Assembly (NCBI GenBank): GCA_964631375.1
Contig: CAZVYQ010000009.1
Coordinates: 7,355 to 71,354, forward strand
Direction of reading: 5' to 3'
Length of the DNA stretch: 64,000 nucleotides
From: JAAYYM01 sp964631375
GTDB lineage: Bacteria > Bacillota > Clostridia > Lachnospirales > Lachnospiraceae
This document shows positions 52,294 to 61,915 of this stretch, piece by piece. The notes below the pieces were generated by a model. The model was given only the letters and a program-made list of their open reading frames with translations, was not told where the DNA came from and made no database searches. A program made the translations under genes and the position numbers. Position 1 is the first letter of the stretch. Each line of letters starts with the position of its first letter.

Positions 52294-52294
52294 T

Positions 52295-53251
52295 ATGAAA
52301 AAATCGTTTTTTTGCTTAAGTAAAATAGTATTGTTTGTTGTTCTGCTGTCTTTGATGACGTGTGGGTGCAAGACGTTGGAGTCATCACAAAAAGCAGAGG
52401 AAAGTAATGCAGCCCAGATAGAGAGTACTGCAGAACTCACAGATGTGGTGGCGGTTGACGATCAAGGGCATTTCACATGTGATTATCAGGGACAGACAAG
52501 GAAGTTCCTGCTTTATCTACCGCAAGAAAGTAGTGAAAGTATTCCGCTGATTGTCATGCTGCATGGTTATGCGGATGATGCTGATGCATTTGCACAGAAA
52601 ACAGCAATGCATGAAACTGCCGGAGAATATGGCTATGCAGTAGTTTATCCGCAGGGGATTCAAGATCCAGGGGATAAAACAAGTGGTGCAGGATGGAACT
52701 CCGGACTGAAATCAACTGGAAATGATGATACCGGTTTTCTTGTTGCGCTGGTTCGTTATCTGCAGGAGAATGACGGTGTTGACAATAAGGCAGTGTTTGC
52801 AGCGGGCTTCAGCAATGGAGCCTTTATGACGTACAGACTTGCCTGTGAAGCATCGGATACATTTCGTGCTATTGCAAGTGTTGCCGGGTTTATGACAGAG
52901 GGAGCATGGGCAGAACGCGAAGAAACAGCCTCAATTGGGATCTTACAGATCAACGGAACCAAGGATGATGTTGTTCCGATGGAGGCATCAAAGTATACCA
53001 ACACCAATGCTAAGGTTCCGAGAATTGAAGAGGCTATCCGTTATTGGAAGGATGCCAATGGACTGCATGATTATCTTGAGAAGAAGCTATCTAATCAGGC
53101 AACGGCTTACTGTTATTCAGATCCTGCAGTTTCCAATCTTGTATGGCACATTGTGATACAGGACGGAAGACATTCGTGGCCACAGGAGCAGTTCTCAGGC
53201 ATTGATACAAACAATATGATTTTGGAGTTTTTTGAACATCATAGAGATTGA
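52295..53251 (+). CDS. Secreted esterase lipoprotein (PHB-depolymerase/feruloyl-esterase-like alpha/beta hydrolase)
   Basis: 318 residues: signal peptide with a lipoprotein-type cysteine near residue 25 (MTCGC), a linker, then an alpha/beta hydrolase. PLIVMLHGYADDADAF contains the oxyanion region; nucleophile GFSNGA (Ser173), Asp region NGTKDDVVP, and His in DGRHSWPQ. The family (LpqC/PHB depolymerase type) includes feruloyl and acetylxylan esterases. Substrate unproven. It is the fourth gene of the ABC operon, so export or surface remodelling is a possible shared theme. Confidence 0.85.
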   Translation: MKKSFFCLSKIVLFVVLLSLMTCGCKTLESSQKAEESNAAQIESTAELTDVVAVDDQGHFTCDYQGQTRKFLLYLPQESSESIPLIVMLHGYADDADAFAQKTAMHETAGEYGYAVVYPQGIQDPGDKTSGAGWNSGLKSTGNDDTGFLVALVRYLQENDGVDNKAVFAAGFSNGAFMTYRLACEASDTFRAIASVAGFMTEGAWAEREETASIGILQINGTKDDVVPMEASKYTNTNAKVPRIEEAIRYWKDANGLHDYLEKKLSNQATAYCYSDPAVSNLVWHIVIQDGRHSWPQEQFSGIDTNNMILEFFEHHRD

Positions 53252-53302
53252 TAGACAGTATATATTGTTATATAAGATAATTATGATGACACACAGGATG
53301 GA

Positions 53303-54031
53303 GTGATTAATTTGATATCTGCCAGAAATGCCGCAATACTGAACAGACTGCCACGACCCATTGGTTTATTCTTGTCACGCAGTTTGTTGAAGGGTTATTT
53401 AAGAAAGTATGCAGATTTACATATTGAAGGAACTGAATATTTAGAACAAATTACGTCTCCCTGCATCTTTGTATGTAATCATTTGAGCAATTCAGATGCA
53501 GTTGTATTGGATCAGGTGTTAAAAAAAATCAAGCCTACTTTTGTGGCAGGTGTTAAGCTATCGAAAAACGCGGTGACCAATATGGGAATCCATGCAGTGA
53601 AAACAACAAATATTGAACCCAATACCGCAGACAAGGACGGGCTCAGAAGGATCATCGATTTGATTAAGCAGGGGGAGAGCATTCTGATTTTCCCCGAAGG
53701 AACCAGAAGCAGAACCGGAAGTCTGATTGAAGCAAAAAGAGGCATTCTTCTGATTGCAAGAAAGACCGGTGTGCCGATTGTGCCAATTGGTATGAGCGGT
53801 ACAGAGAAACTGCTTCCGATCGATCCCGATGGAGAGATGAGTGCAGAGACCTTTCATCATGCCAAGGTAGAGGTTCGAATCGGAGAGCAGTTTGAACTTC
53901 CTAAATTACAGGAGGGACAGAGTAGAAAAGAGTATGATACGACGGCCATTAATCTGATCATGCAACAGATTGCACGTTTGCTTCCGCTGCAATATCGCGG
54001 TGTATATAATGAAACACTCAATGATATTTAA
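53303..54031 (+). CDS. plsC: 1-acyl-sn-glycerol-3-phosphate acyltransferase
   Basis: 242 residues from a GTG at 53303; a TTG at 53312, with GGAG at a better distance, is an alternative start and would cut three residues. Catalytic motif NHLSNSD (His60, Asp65), glycerol-phosphate-binding FPEGTRSRTG, and the C-terminal PIVPIGMSG typical of PlsC. It makes phosphatidic acid from lysophosphatidate. The last four bases overlap the convergent GH5 gene. Paralogues that acylate other lysolipids are possible. Confidence 0.85.
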   Translation: MINLISARNAAILNRLPRPIGLFLSRSLLKGYLRKYADLHIEGTEYLEQITSPCIFVCNHLSNSDAVVLDQVLKKIKPTFVAGVKLSKNAVTNMGIHAVKTTNIEPNTADKDGLRRIIDLIKQGESILIFPEGTRSRTGSLIEAKRGILLIARKTGVPIVPIGMSGTEKLLPIDPDGEMSAETFHHAKVEVRIGEQFELPKLQEGQSRKEYDTTAINLIMQQIARLLPLQYRGVYNETLNDI

Positions 54032-54957
54032 TTCTTATCTTGCAATAGTTTTACATACCACTTCATGGAATCATTTAGATCAGCTTCCACAAATCCCGTT
54101 AATTTAGTACAATCAGGAACAAAGGAAGCAGAAGACTCATCTCTGTTAGAAATGTTCCACATGATATAGCTAACCTGATATTGTTCCATCAGGTCAATCC
54201 AGAGTCCTGCCTGTTCTTCGTTACCGGCTCCGTTTCCGGAGGCATCACAGATACCGAATTCGCTGACAAAGAGAGGAAGCTTAGCTTCTGCAGCTGCTTT
54301 AAATTTGTTACGCAGCTCTTCACGATGTGTATCGGCATAGAAGTGAAGTACATACATCAGGTTAGTGTAGCCTGTCAGCGGATCTGCCATAGCCTCATCC
54401 ACATTTTGTGACCAGATTGGAGTGCCTACCAGAATGACTGCATTGTCATCAATTGCCCGAATGACAGGGATGACTTGATTTGCGTAATCCTTTACATCCT
54501 GCCATGTACAGTCTACATTCGGTTCGTTGCAGATCTCATAGAAGACATTGCCATAAGCATGGTACTTCTCTGCCATTTCCTTGAAGAAGGGAATACTCTG
54601 ATCCATGTAGGTTAATGGATTTGAGTCATGCAGGATATGCCAGTCGATAATCACATATAGACCAAGCTCGGTTGCTGCTCTGACGCCACGATCAATCACT
54701 TCTTTCAATTTTTCTTTATTAGCATCATCACCGATGCAGTATCCATTTTCTTCGTCTGTATACATTGCGAGACGTACAATATCAACCTTCCATTCTTCCT
54801 TCATAAATTCAAAGAATTCACGGTTTACGTACTCAGGATACCAAGAGAGTCCGTGGGTAGAGAGCCCGCGCAGTTGAACCACTTCACCGTTATAATCAAC
54901 CAACTGACCTTTTTGATTGACTGAAAGAGCCCCATGTTTTTCGTATTTTGTTTTCAT
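54028..54957 (-). CDS. Glycoside hydrolase family 5 endo-glucanase-like, no signal peptide
   Basis: 309 residues. TIM barrel with acid/base in EICNEPN (Glu145), nucleophile in LFVSEFG (Glu233), VIIDWHILHD and VLHFYADTHRE. GH5 subfamily cellulases and mannanases are usually exported, but the N-terminus (MKTKYEKHGALSVNQKG) is hydrophilic and no cleavage site or membrane helix is seen. A cytoplasmic role on imported oligosaccharides, or non-classical release, is implied. GAGGT precedes the ATG. Confidence 0.88.
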   Translation of the reverse strand: MKTKYEKHGALSVNQKGQLVDYNGEVVQLRGLSTHGLSWYPEYVNREFFEFMKEEWKVDIVRLAMYTDEENGYCIGDDANKEKLKEVIDRGVRAATELGLYVIIDWHILHDSNPLTYMDQSIPFFKEMAEKYHAYGNVFYEICNEPNVDCTWQDVKDYANQVIPVIRAIDDNAVILVGTPIWSQNVDEAMADPLTGYTNLMYVLHFYADTHREELRNKFKAAAEAKLPLFVSEFGICDASGNGAGNEEQAGLWIDLMEQYQVSYIMWNISNRDESSASFVPDCTKLTGFVEADLNDSMKWYVKLLQDKN

Positions 54958-55069
54958 AATACCTCATTTCTGCGTAAAAACTGCGTTAGTTTTTTATATA
55001 ATCTTAGTTATTAATTTATCATAGAATCAATCAATTGCCAATTAAGAAATATCATAAGGATATAAAAGA

Positions 55070-55098
55070 TTGGATTATAAGCCAATAATCGTTATAAT
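55070..55098 (+). promoter_or_regulatory. Promoter of the ABC/two-component locus
   Basis: TTGGAT, 17 bases, perfect TATAAT; 45 bases before the ATG at 55144. The -35 is weak. Confidence 0.5.
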
Positions 55099-55143
55099 GG
55101 AATTATATACGAAGCAGTCATGATATAGGGGGAGGAACAGTAC

Positions 55144-55992
55144 ATGATACAGGTCAATGATCTTTATTTCAGTTATGGAAAGAAACCATTTATTGAAAAT
55201 CTGCAGTTCGAAGTCAGAGAAGGAGAAATTTTTGGGTTTTTGGGACCAAGCGGAGCAGGAAAAAGTACCTTACAGAAGATACTGATTGGTATGCTGCCTG
55301 CCTATCGTGGAAGTGTAACCGTTATGGGAACAGAGGTACGCACCGCGGATCACAGATATTATGAACGAATCGGAATTGATTTTGAATTTCCAAGTCTCTA
55401 TGAGAAGCTGACTGCTATGGAGAATCTGAGATTTTTCGCATCCTTATATCAAAATGTTGATACAGATCTGATGAGGTTGTTGGAGAATGTTGGTTTACAT
55501 AATGATGCGGATAAAAAAGTGAGCGATTTCTCTAAGGGAATGAAAAGCCGATTGAATTTTGTAAAGGCTCTGATTCATAAACCAAGACTGCTATTTTTGG
55601 ATGAGCCAACGAGTGGTTTGGACCCGTCTAACAGTCGTATGATGAAGGATATGATCCTGGAACAAAAGAGAGAAGGAACCACAATTATCCTCACAACTCA
55701 TAACATGCAGGATGCACAGGAACTGTGCGACAGAGTTGCTTTTATAGTAGATGGTTCGGTAAAAGCCTTGGATACACCACATAATCTGATTATGCAAAGA
55801 GGTGCAGGTACTCTGGAATACACTTACCTGAAGGATGGTGCAGAGTGTACCGGTGAGTGCGCCTTGAGACAGACCGGTGAAGATGGTATTTTAATAAGCT
55901 TGATGCAAGGAGGAGATCTTCTGACTGTTCATTCCAAGGAACCGAATCTGGGAGACATATTCATGGAAGTGACAGGCAGAAAGCTTGCATAG
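55144..55992 (+). CDS. ABC-2 type exporter ATP-binding protein
   Basis: 282 residues. Walker A GPSGAGKST, signature DFSKGMKSRLN, Walker B LLFLDEPTSGLDP, H-loop TTHNMQDAQ. A C-terminal extension of about 70 residues holds two cysteine-containing stretches (GAECTGECALR). The neighbour pair of small permeases matches what is annotated in many Clostridia as fluoroquinolone-export ABC systems, but the substrate is unproven. GGGGGAGG precedes the ATG. Confidence 0.9.
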   Translation: MIQVNDLYFSYGKKPFIENLQFEVREGEIFGFLGPSGAGKSTLQKILIGMLPAYRGSVTVMGTEVRTADHRYYERIGIDFEFPSLYEKLTAMENLRFFASLYQNVDTDLMRLLENVGLHNDADKKVSDFSKGMKSRLNFVKALIHKPRLLFLDEPTSGLDPSNSRMMKDMILEQKREGTTIILTTHNMQDAQELCDRVAFIVDGSVKALDTPHNLIMQRGAGTLEYTYLKDGAECTGECALRQTGEDGILISLMQGGDLLTVHSKEPNLGDIFMEVTGRKLA

Positions 55993-56001
55993 GAGGCAGC
56001 G

Positions 56002-56688
56002 ATGAGACTTTTACATTTGATTAAAGGAGATTTTTCTTTTCAGCGAAAGTATGGAATATGGCTTGTCTATCTTGTGTTCTCAATAGTTTACATAACCACA
56101 CTTCGCTTGTTGCCTGTAAGTGCGTCACAGATTGCAGGATCTATTATGGTATACACTGATCCGGCAGCAATGGGATTGTTTTTTATGGGTGCGATCGTGC
56201 TTTTGGAGAAAAGTCAGCGGGTGAACTGTTCTCTTGCTGTTTCACCGATCACAGTTGACGAATATATCATCAGCAAGGTGTTAACCTTGATGGCAACAGG
56301 AACAATTGTCGGTGTTCTCATTTTATTATTGGGTGGTGTGAGAAGTACAGTCTGGACTATACCGGGGATTGCTCTTGGTTCTGTATTATTCTCCTTATGT
56401 GGTGTATTTGTGGCATCCAAGGTATCCAGTTTGAATTTCTTTGCCATTATCACAGTTCCGTTTGAAATTGTGATCACTGTACCGGCAGTTTTGTATCTGT
56501 TCGGATATTTTCAATCAGACTGGCTGATCCTTCATCCCGGAATTGCTGCGATTCGACTGATCATTGGGATGGACCAAATGAATGCTTTGTGTCTGTTATC
56601 AATGGTCATTTGGGATGTGCTTGTATACATTCCATGCAGAGGGGCAGTCATTACATATTTCAGAAAACTGGGAGGGGGTACTCTATGA
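56002..56688 (+). CDS. ABC-2 type exporter permease, first subunit
   Basis: 228 residues with six membrane helices. Phrases such as ADPAAMGLFFMGAIVLLEKSQ-like VYTDPAAMGLFFMGAIVLLEKSQ and SLAVSPITVDEYIISKVL resemble family members. AGGAGG precedes the ATG, nine bases after the ATPase. Its TGA overlaps the ATG of the second permease. Confidence 0.85.
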   Translation: MRLLHLIKGDFSFQRKYGIWLVYLVFSIVYITTLRLLPVSASQIAGSIMVYTDPAAMGLFFMGAIVLLEKSQRVNCSLAVSPITVDEYIISKVLTLMATGTIVGVLILLLGGVRSTVWTIPGIALGSVLFSLCGVFVASKVSSLNFFAIITVPFEIVITVPAVLYLFGYFQSDWLILHPGIAAIRLIIGMDQMNALCLLSMVIWDVLVYIPCRGAVITYFRKLGGGTL

Positions 56689-57410
56689 GCGGCTATATCA
56701 GGATTATTTTGCAAGCATTCAGAGAGTTTATAAAAGAAATCTGGCAGGATGTCATGTTTGCTGCATTGCTGTTTGTTCCGCTGTTGATGTGTCTGCTGTT
56801 TCGTTTTGGCATTCCTCTGTTAGAACGGGAATTATGTGAGATGCAGCACGTTGGGACAATGATTACACCATATTATTTTTGCTTTGATCTGTGTATCATT
56901 ATGATGACTCCAATCATGTTTTCCTTTGCAGGGGTTATGGTGATACTGGGTGAGCTGGATAATGGATTGGCAAGGTATCTCATGGTAACTCCGCTTGGTA
57001 AAAAGGGATATTTATGGTCAAGGATCGGGATGCTGTCAGTGATTGCTATGGTTTATGCCGACATATCAATCCTTGTGTTCAGACTGTCAGACCTCTCGGT
57101 ATGGAATATACTATATTGCGGCGTGATTTCAGCAATGACAGGAGCGTTAATCTCGTTTTTTGTGGTGTCATTGGCACATAATAAGGTAGAGGGTATGGCA
57201 TTGACAAAATTCAGTGCATTCTTTGTTCTCGGAATACCAATTGCAGTATTTATTAAAATACCATATAAGTATATTGGCTTCTTTTTGCCATCCTTTTGGA
57301 CCACAGAGTTTTGTATTCGTGGACAGATTGTGGATGCGGTTATGGGATTGGTCGTTGGAGGAATTCTGCTTTATATCAGTTTCAGAAGATTTGCAGGAAG
57401 GATTTCATAG
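56685..57410 (+). CDS. ABC-2 type exporter permease, second subunit
   Basis: 241 residues from the ATG at 56685, which overlaps the previous stop (ATGA) and has GGGAGGGGG just upstream; longer frames lie inside the first permease. Six membrane helices, with GELDNGLARYLMVTPLGKKGYLWSRIG resembling the first subunit's ITVDEYIISKVL region. Together they form the channel. Eleven bases to the response regulator. Confidence 0.85.
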   Translation: MSGYIRIILQAFREFIKEIWQDVMFAALLFVPLLMCLLFRFGIPLLERELCEMQHVGTMITPYYFCFDLCIIMMTPIMFSFAGVMVILGELDNGLARYLMVTPLGKKGYLWSRIGMLSVIAMVYADISILVFRLSDLSVWNILYCGVISAMTGALISFFVVSLAHNKVEGMALTKFSAFFVLGIPIAVFIKIPYKYIGFFLPSFWTTEFCIRGQIVDAVMGLVVGGILLYISFRRFAGRIS

Positions 57411-57421
57411 GGAGGAACACA

Positions 57422-58093
57422 ATGACTCAATTGTATTACATTGAGGATGATGAAAATATAGCTGCAGATGTAAAGACCTATCTGGAACAAAGGGGGTATC
57501 AGGTTACTGCGCTTTCCACACTCAAAGCAGCAAAAAAAGCAATGGAACAGAAGATTCCGGATTTGGCTCTGATTGATTGGAATATGCCGGATGGCAAAGG
57601 TGATACATTATGCCGCTGGATGAAATCAAAATGGAAAGACATACCTGTTATTTTTCTGACAGTCAGAAATGACACCAGAGATATTGTTGCTGGCTTTGAC
57701 AATGGAGCAGATGATTATATTGTAAAGCCGTTTGAACTTGAGGTTCTGCACTCACGTATTATGGCATTGCTGCGTCGAACCGGAAAGGTGTCGGAACAAT
57801 ATCTTACCTGTGGAGAGATTGCAATTGACCAAAACCGAATGCTCGTATTGTGCCATAAGCAAGAGGTAAGTGTGAGTCAGGCAGAATATCAGTTGCTGTT
57901 ACTTTTATTGCAGAATAAAGGAAAAACAATCACTCGCGAAAAGTTATTAGAGCATATATGGGACAATAACGGTAATTTCGTAAATGATAATACGCTGACA
58001 GTCACGATGAAGCGATTAAGAGAAAAGCTTGGTCAACCAGCATGTCTGAAGACCATTCGGAGTTTTGGTTATCGTATGGAGGAAAATGAATGA
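57422..58093 (+). CDS. OmpR/PhoB-family response regulator
   Basis: 223 residues from the ATG at 57422 (GGGAGG upstream). Receiver domain with phosphorylation Asp52 (LIDWNMPDG), Thr in FLTVRND and the KPF lysine; winged helix with VSVSQAEYQLLLLLLQNKGKTITREKLLEHIW and TVTMKRLREKLG. Closest in style to BceR-type regulators that control antimicrobial-peptide exporters. Its TGA overlaps the kinase ATG. Probably controls both flanking ABC systems. Confidence 0.93.
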   Translation: MTQLYYIEDDENIAADVKTYLEQRGYQVTALSTLKAAKKAMEQKIPDLALIDWNMPDGKGDTLCRWMKSKWKDIPVIFLTVRNDTRDIVAGFDNGADDYIVKPFELEVLHSRIMALLRRTGKVSEQYLTCGEIAIDQNRMLVLCHKQEVSVSQAEYQLLLLLLQNKGKTITREKLLEHIWDNNGNFVNDNTLTVTMKRLREKLGQPACLKTIRSFGYRMEENE

Positions 58094-58932
58094 TATGGAG
58101 AAAAAATCGTAGAATTCAGAATCGCATTGACCAATTAACCACTTATCTTGAACACATTAATAACGGACATGAAGGCCTGTTGGTTGATTTCTCCGACGAT
58201 GAATTTTCCGCATTACAGGATGAATTATATAAGACGATTACCACTCTGTATCAGACAAGAGAAGAGGCAGTCAAAGCCAAAGAAAACTATGCAGATAACT
58301 TGGCCAATATAGCCCACCAATTAAAAACACCGATTACAGCTGTTTCACTCTCTACACAAATGTTGAAAGAACAGGTTTCTTCTCCATACATAGAACAAAT
58401 ACAGAAACAGTTACAAAGACTTACACATTTAGAAGAAGCTTTACTAATTTTGGCTCGTATCGATGCCGGAACATTAGAAATAAAACCAGCTGTAACGGAC
58501 TTGTTTACATTGCTTACATTAGCCGCTGATAACCTGCAGCAATTGTTACATCAGACGGATGTTCAAATGGATATACCGGAGGGTGGAACGGTTGAATTGT
58601 CTATCGACATGGATTGGACCATGGAAGCAATTATGAACATTATGAAAAACTGTATGGAGCATTCACCGAAAGGTGGTAGTGTGCACTGCTCTTATGAACA
58701 GAATCCTCTTTATACGCAAATACAGATATGGGACGAAGGTGAGGGCTTTGCAAAGGAGGATTTATTTCATGTCTTTGAACGCTTCTATCGTGGGAAAAAT
58801 GCGACAGAGGGTGGAATAGGAATTGGACTCGCATTATCAAAAGCAATTGTGGAAATGCAAAACGGAGTCATCCGTGTGTTCAACCGTAATGAAGGCGGAG
58901 CATGTTTTGAAATACGGTTTTACTGTCACTGA
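58090..58932 (+). CDS. Soluble sensor histidine kinase
   Basis: 280 residues. No signal or membrane segment: the protein starts MIWRKNRRIQNRIDQLTTYL, a charged coiled coil. HisKA with NIAHQLKTPITAVSL (phosphorylated His76), then HATPase with MNIMKNCMEHSP, IWDEGEGFAKEDLFHVFERFYRG and GGIGIGLALSKAIVEMQNG. Bce-type kinases usually have two membrane helices and sense the exporter; this one has none, so it must be recruited some other way or read a cytoplasmic signal. Overlaps the regulator by 4 bp. Confidence 0.9.
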   Translation: MIWRKNRRIQNRIDQLTTYLEHINNGHEGLLVDFSDDEFSALQDELYKTITTLYQTREEAVKAKENYADNLANIAHQLKTPITAVSLSTQMLKEQVSSPYIEQIQKQLQRLTHLEEALLILARIDAGTLEIKPAVTDLFTLLTLAADNLQQLLHQTDVQMDIPEGGTVELSIDMDWTMEAIMNIMKNCMEHSPKGGSVHCSYEQNPLYTQIQIWDEGEGFAKEDLFHVFERFYRGKNATEGGIGIGLALSKAIVEMQNGVIRVFNRNEGGACFEIRFYCH

Positions 58933-59000
58933 GATGTCACTTTTCTTTGCTATGATATGACTGAACAAACATTAAGAATGGGTATCATAGGAGGTGCTGT

Positions 59001-59681
59001 ATGGAACTGCTTACATGTAAAGGAGTTGAAAAGGTATACGGAAAAGGTGATAATCAAATCACTGCATTGGCCGGAATCGATTTATCCATTGAACAGGGTG
59101 AATTTGTAGCGGTTATGGGAGCGTCGGGCTCCGGAAAGTCAACTCTTCTGCATATCATAGGAAGTGTAGATAAACCGACAAAAGGAACCGTGACAATTGA
59201 TGGTGTTGAGGTTGGTTCGCTTGATGCGACAGATGCGGCGGTATTCAGAAGAAGAAAGGTAGGGCTGGTGTACCAGTTTTACAACCTGATTCCGACCTTG
59301 ACGGTGGAAAAGAATATACTGATGCCGTTACTGCTGGATAAGAGAAAGCCAAATCAGGAGTATTTTGATACCATTGTAAATACTTTGGGAATCAAGGATA
59401 AATTAAAGGCATTACCACATCAGTTATCGGGTGGTCAGCAGCAGCGTACCGCGATTGCCAGGGCATTGATTTATCGTCCTGCCATCTTACTCGCGGATGA
59501 GCCGACCGGTAATCTGGATCAGAAAAATTCAAAGGAAATCATCGACCTTTTGAAGCTGTCCAACCGTAATCTGAAACAAACCATTTTATTGATTACGCAT
59601 GATGAGAGAATTGCCTTGGAAGCAGACCGTATTATAACCATAGAAGACGGTAAGATCATCAGTGATCGGAAGCGGGGGTGA
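59001..59681 (+). CDS. ABC transporter ATP-binding protein (BceA/MacB type)
   Basis: 226 residues. Walker A GASGSGKST, Q-loop YQFYNLIPTLTV, signature LSGGQQQR, Walker B ILLADEPTGNLD, H-loop LITHDERIA. The standard ATPase of peptide-sensing and -detoxifying exporters. AGGAGG precedes the ATG, 68 bases after the kinase. The TGA overlaps an in-frame GTG of the permease. Confidence 0.92.
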   Translation: MELLTCKGVEKVYGKGDNQITALAGIDLSIEQGEFVAVMGASGSGKSTLLHIIGSVDKPTKGTVTIDGVEVGSLDATDAAVFRRRKVGLVYQFYNLIPTLTVEKNILMPLLLDKRKPNQEYFDTIVNTLGIKDKLKALPHQLSGGQQQRTAIARALIYRPAILLADEPTGNLDQKNSKEIIDLLKLSNRNLKQTILLITHDERIALEADRIITIEDGKIISDRKRG

Positions 59682-59683
59682 GG

Positions 59684-61915
59684 ATGATGTGGAAGGATTA
59701 CTCCCAAACCTATATCAAATATAATCGTGCTTCCAGCATTTCTATTATGGCGGCCGCACTGATTGCTTCTCTATTTCTTTCTTTGTTATGCTCCTTAGCC
59801 TATAATACATGGACCTACGATATTATCAGGATCCAACACGAAGAAGGCGACTGGCAGGGGAGAGTTGCAGGTGAACTGCAGGAAAGTGACTTAGCGCTCA
59901 TACAGAATGACGCAAGTGTAGAAAAAGCAGTCGTTAATGAAACGCTTTCTGATGAACAGGAAACAGTTGTAGATGTCTACTTTCATAATCCACGAACGAT
60001 TTATCAGGATATGCCGAGGATATTGGAGCAGCTTGGAATGGAGGAGAATGAGAACACCTATCATTCTTTCCTTTTGTCCAGATATTTTATTCATGATCCA
60101 AATGATAGTACACCGCCACTTCTGCTGGCATTTTATCTGGCAATCCTAATTGCGATGTCGTTTTCGCTGATTTTGATTATTCGAAATGCCTTTGAATTAT
60201 CTATGAATGCGAGAGTGCATCAGTTTGGGATATTTTCAAGTATTGGTGCGACGCCGAAACAAATCAAGACATGTCTTTTACAGGAAGCGGTTATGCTTAG
60301 CGGTGTTCCTATCCTGGTTGGCAGTGTGTTGGGAGTCTTACTGAGTTTGTTGATATTGGAAGTTGTGAATGTCTATGCAGGAAAGCTTCCGGGTAGGATA
60401 GAAGCAACCTTTGCATATCATCCGCTGGTATTTCTGATTACTTTATTGTCAGCTGCCGTTACTGTCCTTATTTCTGCATGGATACCGGCAAAGAAACTGA
60501 GCAGAATGACACCGCTTGAGGCAATTCGTAATGCCGGAGAGTTCCATCTAAAAAGAAGAAAGCACCCCAGTATCTTATCGCTGATTTTTGGCTTTGAGGG
60601 TGAATTGGCGCAAAATGCACTAAAGGCACAGAAGAAGTCCTTGCGTATTTCATCTGTATCATTGTTGTTATCTTTTTTGGGCTTTTCCGTAATGCTTTGC
60701 TTTGTGACATTATCGGATATCAGTACCAGATATACTTATTTCGATCGGTATCAGGATGCATGGGATATCATGGTGACGGTTAAGGAGACAGATATCAGTG
60801 ATTTTGAGAAGACAAAGCAAATCAATGATGTTGACGGGATAGGTGAAGTGACAGTATATCAAAAGGCAGATGAGAGAATCTTTCTTGCAACAGAGGAGCA
60901 GAGTGAAGAATTAGCAGTAATCGGAGGATTGGAAGCAGTTGCAGGATTGACTGAAATTGATCAGGCAGTAGCGACAAAAACATCAGATACAACAGAAGCC
61001 GGATTTTGGGTTAACACACAAACCATTATCATGGATGACGAAAGCTTTCTGGACTATTGCGCTGAACTTGGTGCTCCGGAGAAACTGGATGGTGTAGTGG
61101 TAATCAATCAGATCTGGGACAGTGTAAACAGCAGTTTCCGTAACAGATTATATGTTCCATTTATCAAGGAAAACCAAGATTCTATAACTATATACGCAAA
61201 TGCAGACGATGAGCAGTCTGTGGAAGTGCCTGTTCTTGCATACACAGAGCGGACACCGGTATTGCGTGAGGAATATGATGACTACGAATTGATACAGTTC
61301 GTTCCTGTGTCTTTGTGGGAAAATGTGATGGCATCATTAGGCGGAACAGAGGCGGATACCTATATTCGAATATTCTCAGAGAAGACACCAACGCTTGAGA
61401 ACTTGAATGATTTAGAGGCAAGGGTTATCGGGCAGTTTGAAATTAGTAATCGAATAGAGAGCGAGAACAGAATACAAGAGAAGCTTGCAAATGATGAAAT
61501 TATAAAAGGCTCAAAGGTTCTTCTGGGAGGATTTTGTACGCTGCTTGCCATCATTGGATTGGCGAATATATTCTCGCACACACTGGGATTTATCCGACAG
61601 AGAAAGCGTGAGTTTGCACAATACATGTCTATTGGACTGACACCGGCACAGATGAAGAAAATGTTTCGAATCGAAGCAGTTGTGATTGCTGGGAAACCGC
61701 TCTTGATTACATTGGTTCTGACTGTATTGATTGTACATTTCATGATGGCAGCCAGTTTTCTTGATCCAATGGTATTCTGGGTGGAGGCACCGGTAGTGCC
61801 AATACTCATATTTGCAACAACTATGATTGGATTTGTGACATTGGCATACTATATTGGTGAGAAAAGAATACTTGAGTGTGACTTAAACGAAACATTACGA
61901 AATGATGTAAACTAA
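59684..61915 (+). CDS. FtsX-type (BceB/MacB-like) ABC permease
   Basis: 743 residues from the ATG at 59684; the adjacent ATG at 59687 or a GTG at 59678 are alternatives. Layout: one membrane segment, a short outer loop, three membrane segments of a first FtsX domain (MNARVHQFGIFSSIGATPKQIK motif), a fourth segment near residue 335, a large extracytoplasmic domain (about 360-630), and three segments at the C-terminus with RQRKREFAQYMSIGLTPAQMKKMF. This resembles BceB-like exporters. Partner of the upstream ATPase and two-component system. Confidence 0.87.
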   Translation: MMWKDYSQTYIKYNRASSISIMAAALIASLFLSLLCSLAYNTWTYDIIRIQHEEGDWQGRVAGELQESDLALIQNDASVEKAVVNETLSDEQETVVDVYFHNPRTIYQDMPRILEQLGMEENENTYHSFLLSRYFIHDPNDSTPPLLLAFYLAILIAMSFSLILIIRNAFELSMNARVHQFGIFSSIGATPKQIKTCLLQEAVMLSGVPILVGSVLGVLLSLLILEVVNVYAGKLPGRIEATFAYHPLVFLITLLSAAVTVLISAWIPAKKLSRMTPLEAIRNAGEFHLKRRKHPSILSLIFGFEGELAQNALKAQKKSLRISSVSLLLSFLGFSVMLCFVTLSDISTRYTYFDRYQDAWDIMVTVKETDISDFEKTKQINDVDGIGEVTVYQKADERIFLATEEQSEELAVIGGLEAVAGLTEIDQAVATKTSDTTEAGFWVNTQTIIMDDESFLDYCAELGAPEKLDGVVVINQIWDSVNSSFRNRLYVPFIKENQDSITIYANADDEQSVEVPVLAYTERTPVLREEYDDYELIQFVPVSLWENVMASLGGTEADTYIRIFSEKTPTLENLNDLEARVIGQFEISNRIESENRIQEKLANDEIIKGSKVLLGGFCTLLAIIGLANIFSHTLGFIRQRKREFAQYMSIGLTPAQMKKMFRIEAVVIAGKPLLITLVLTVLIVHFMMAASFLDPMVFWVEAPVVPILIFATTMIGFVTLAYYIGEKRILECDLNETLRNDVN

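Noticed and set aside
59678..59683. GTG at 59678 as start of the FtsX-type permease
   Set aside because: It lies in the ATPase stop region, within the GGGGGTGAGG ribosome site; ATG at 59684 or 59687 is better.
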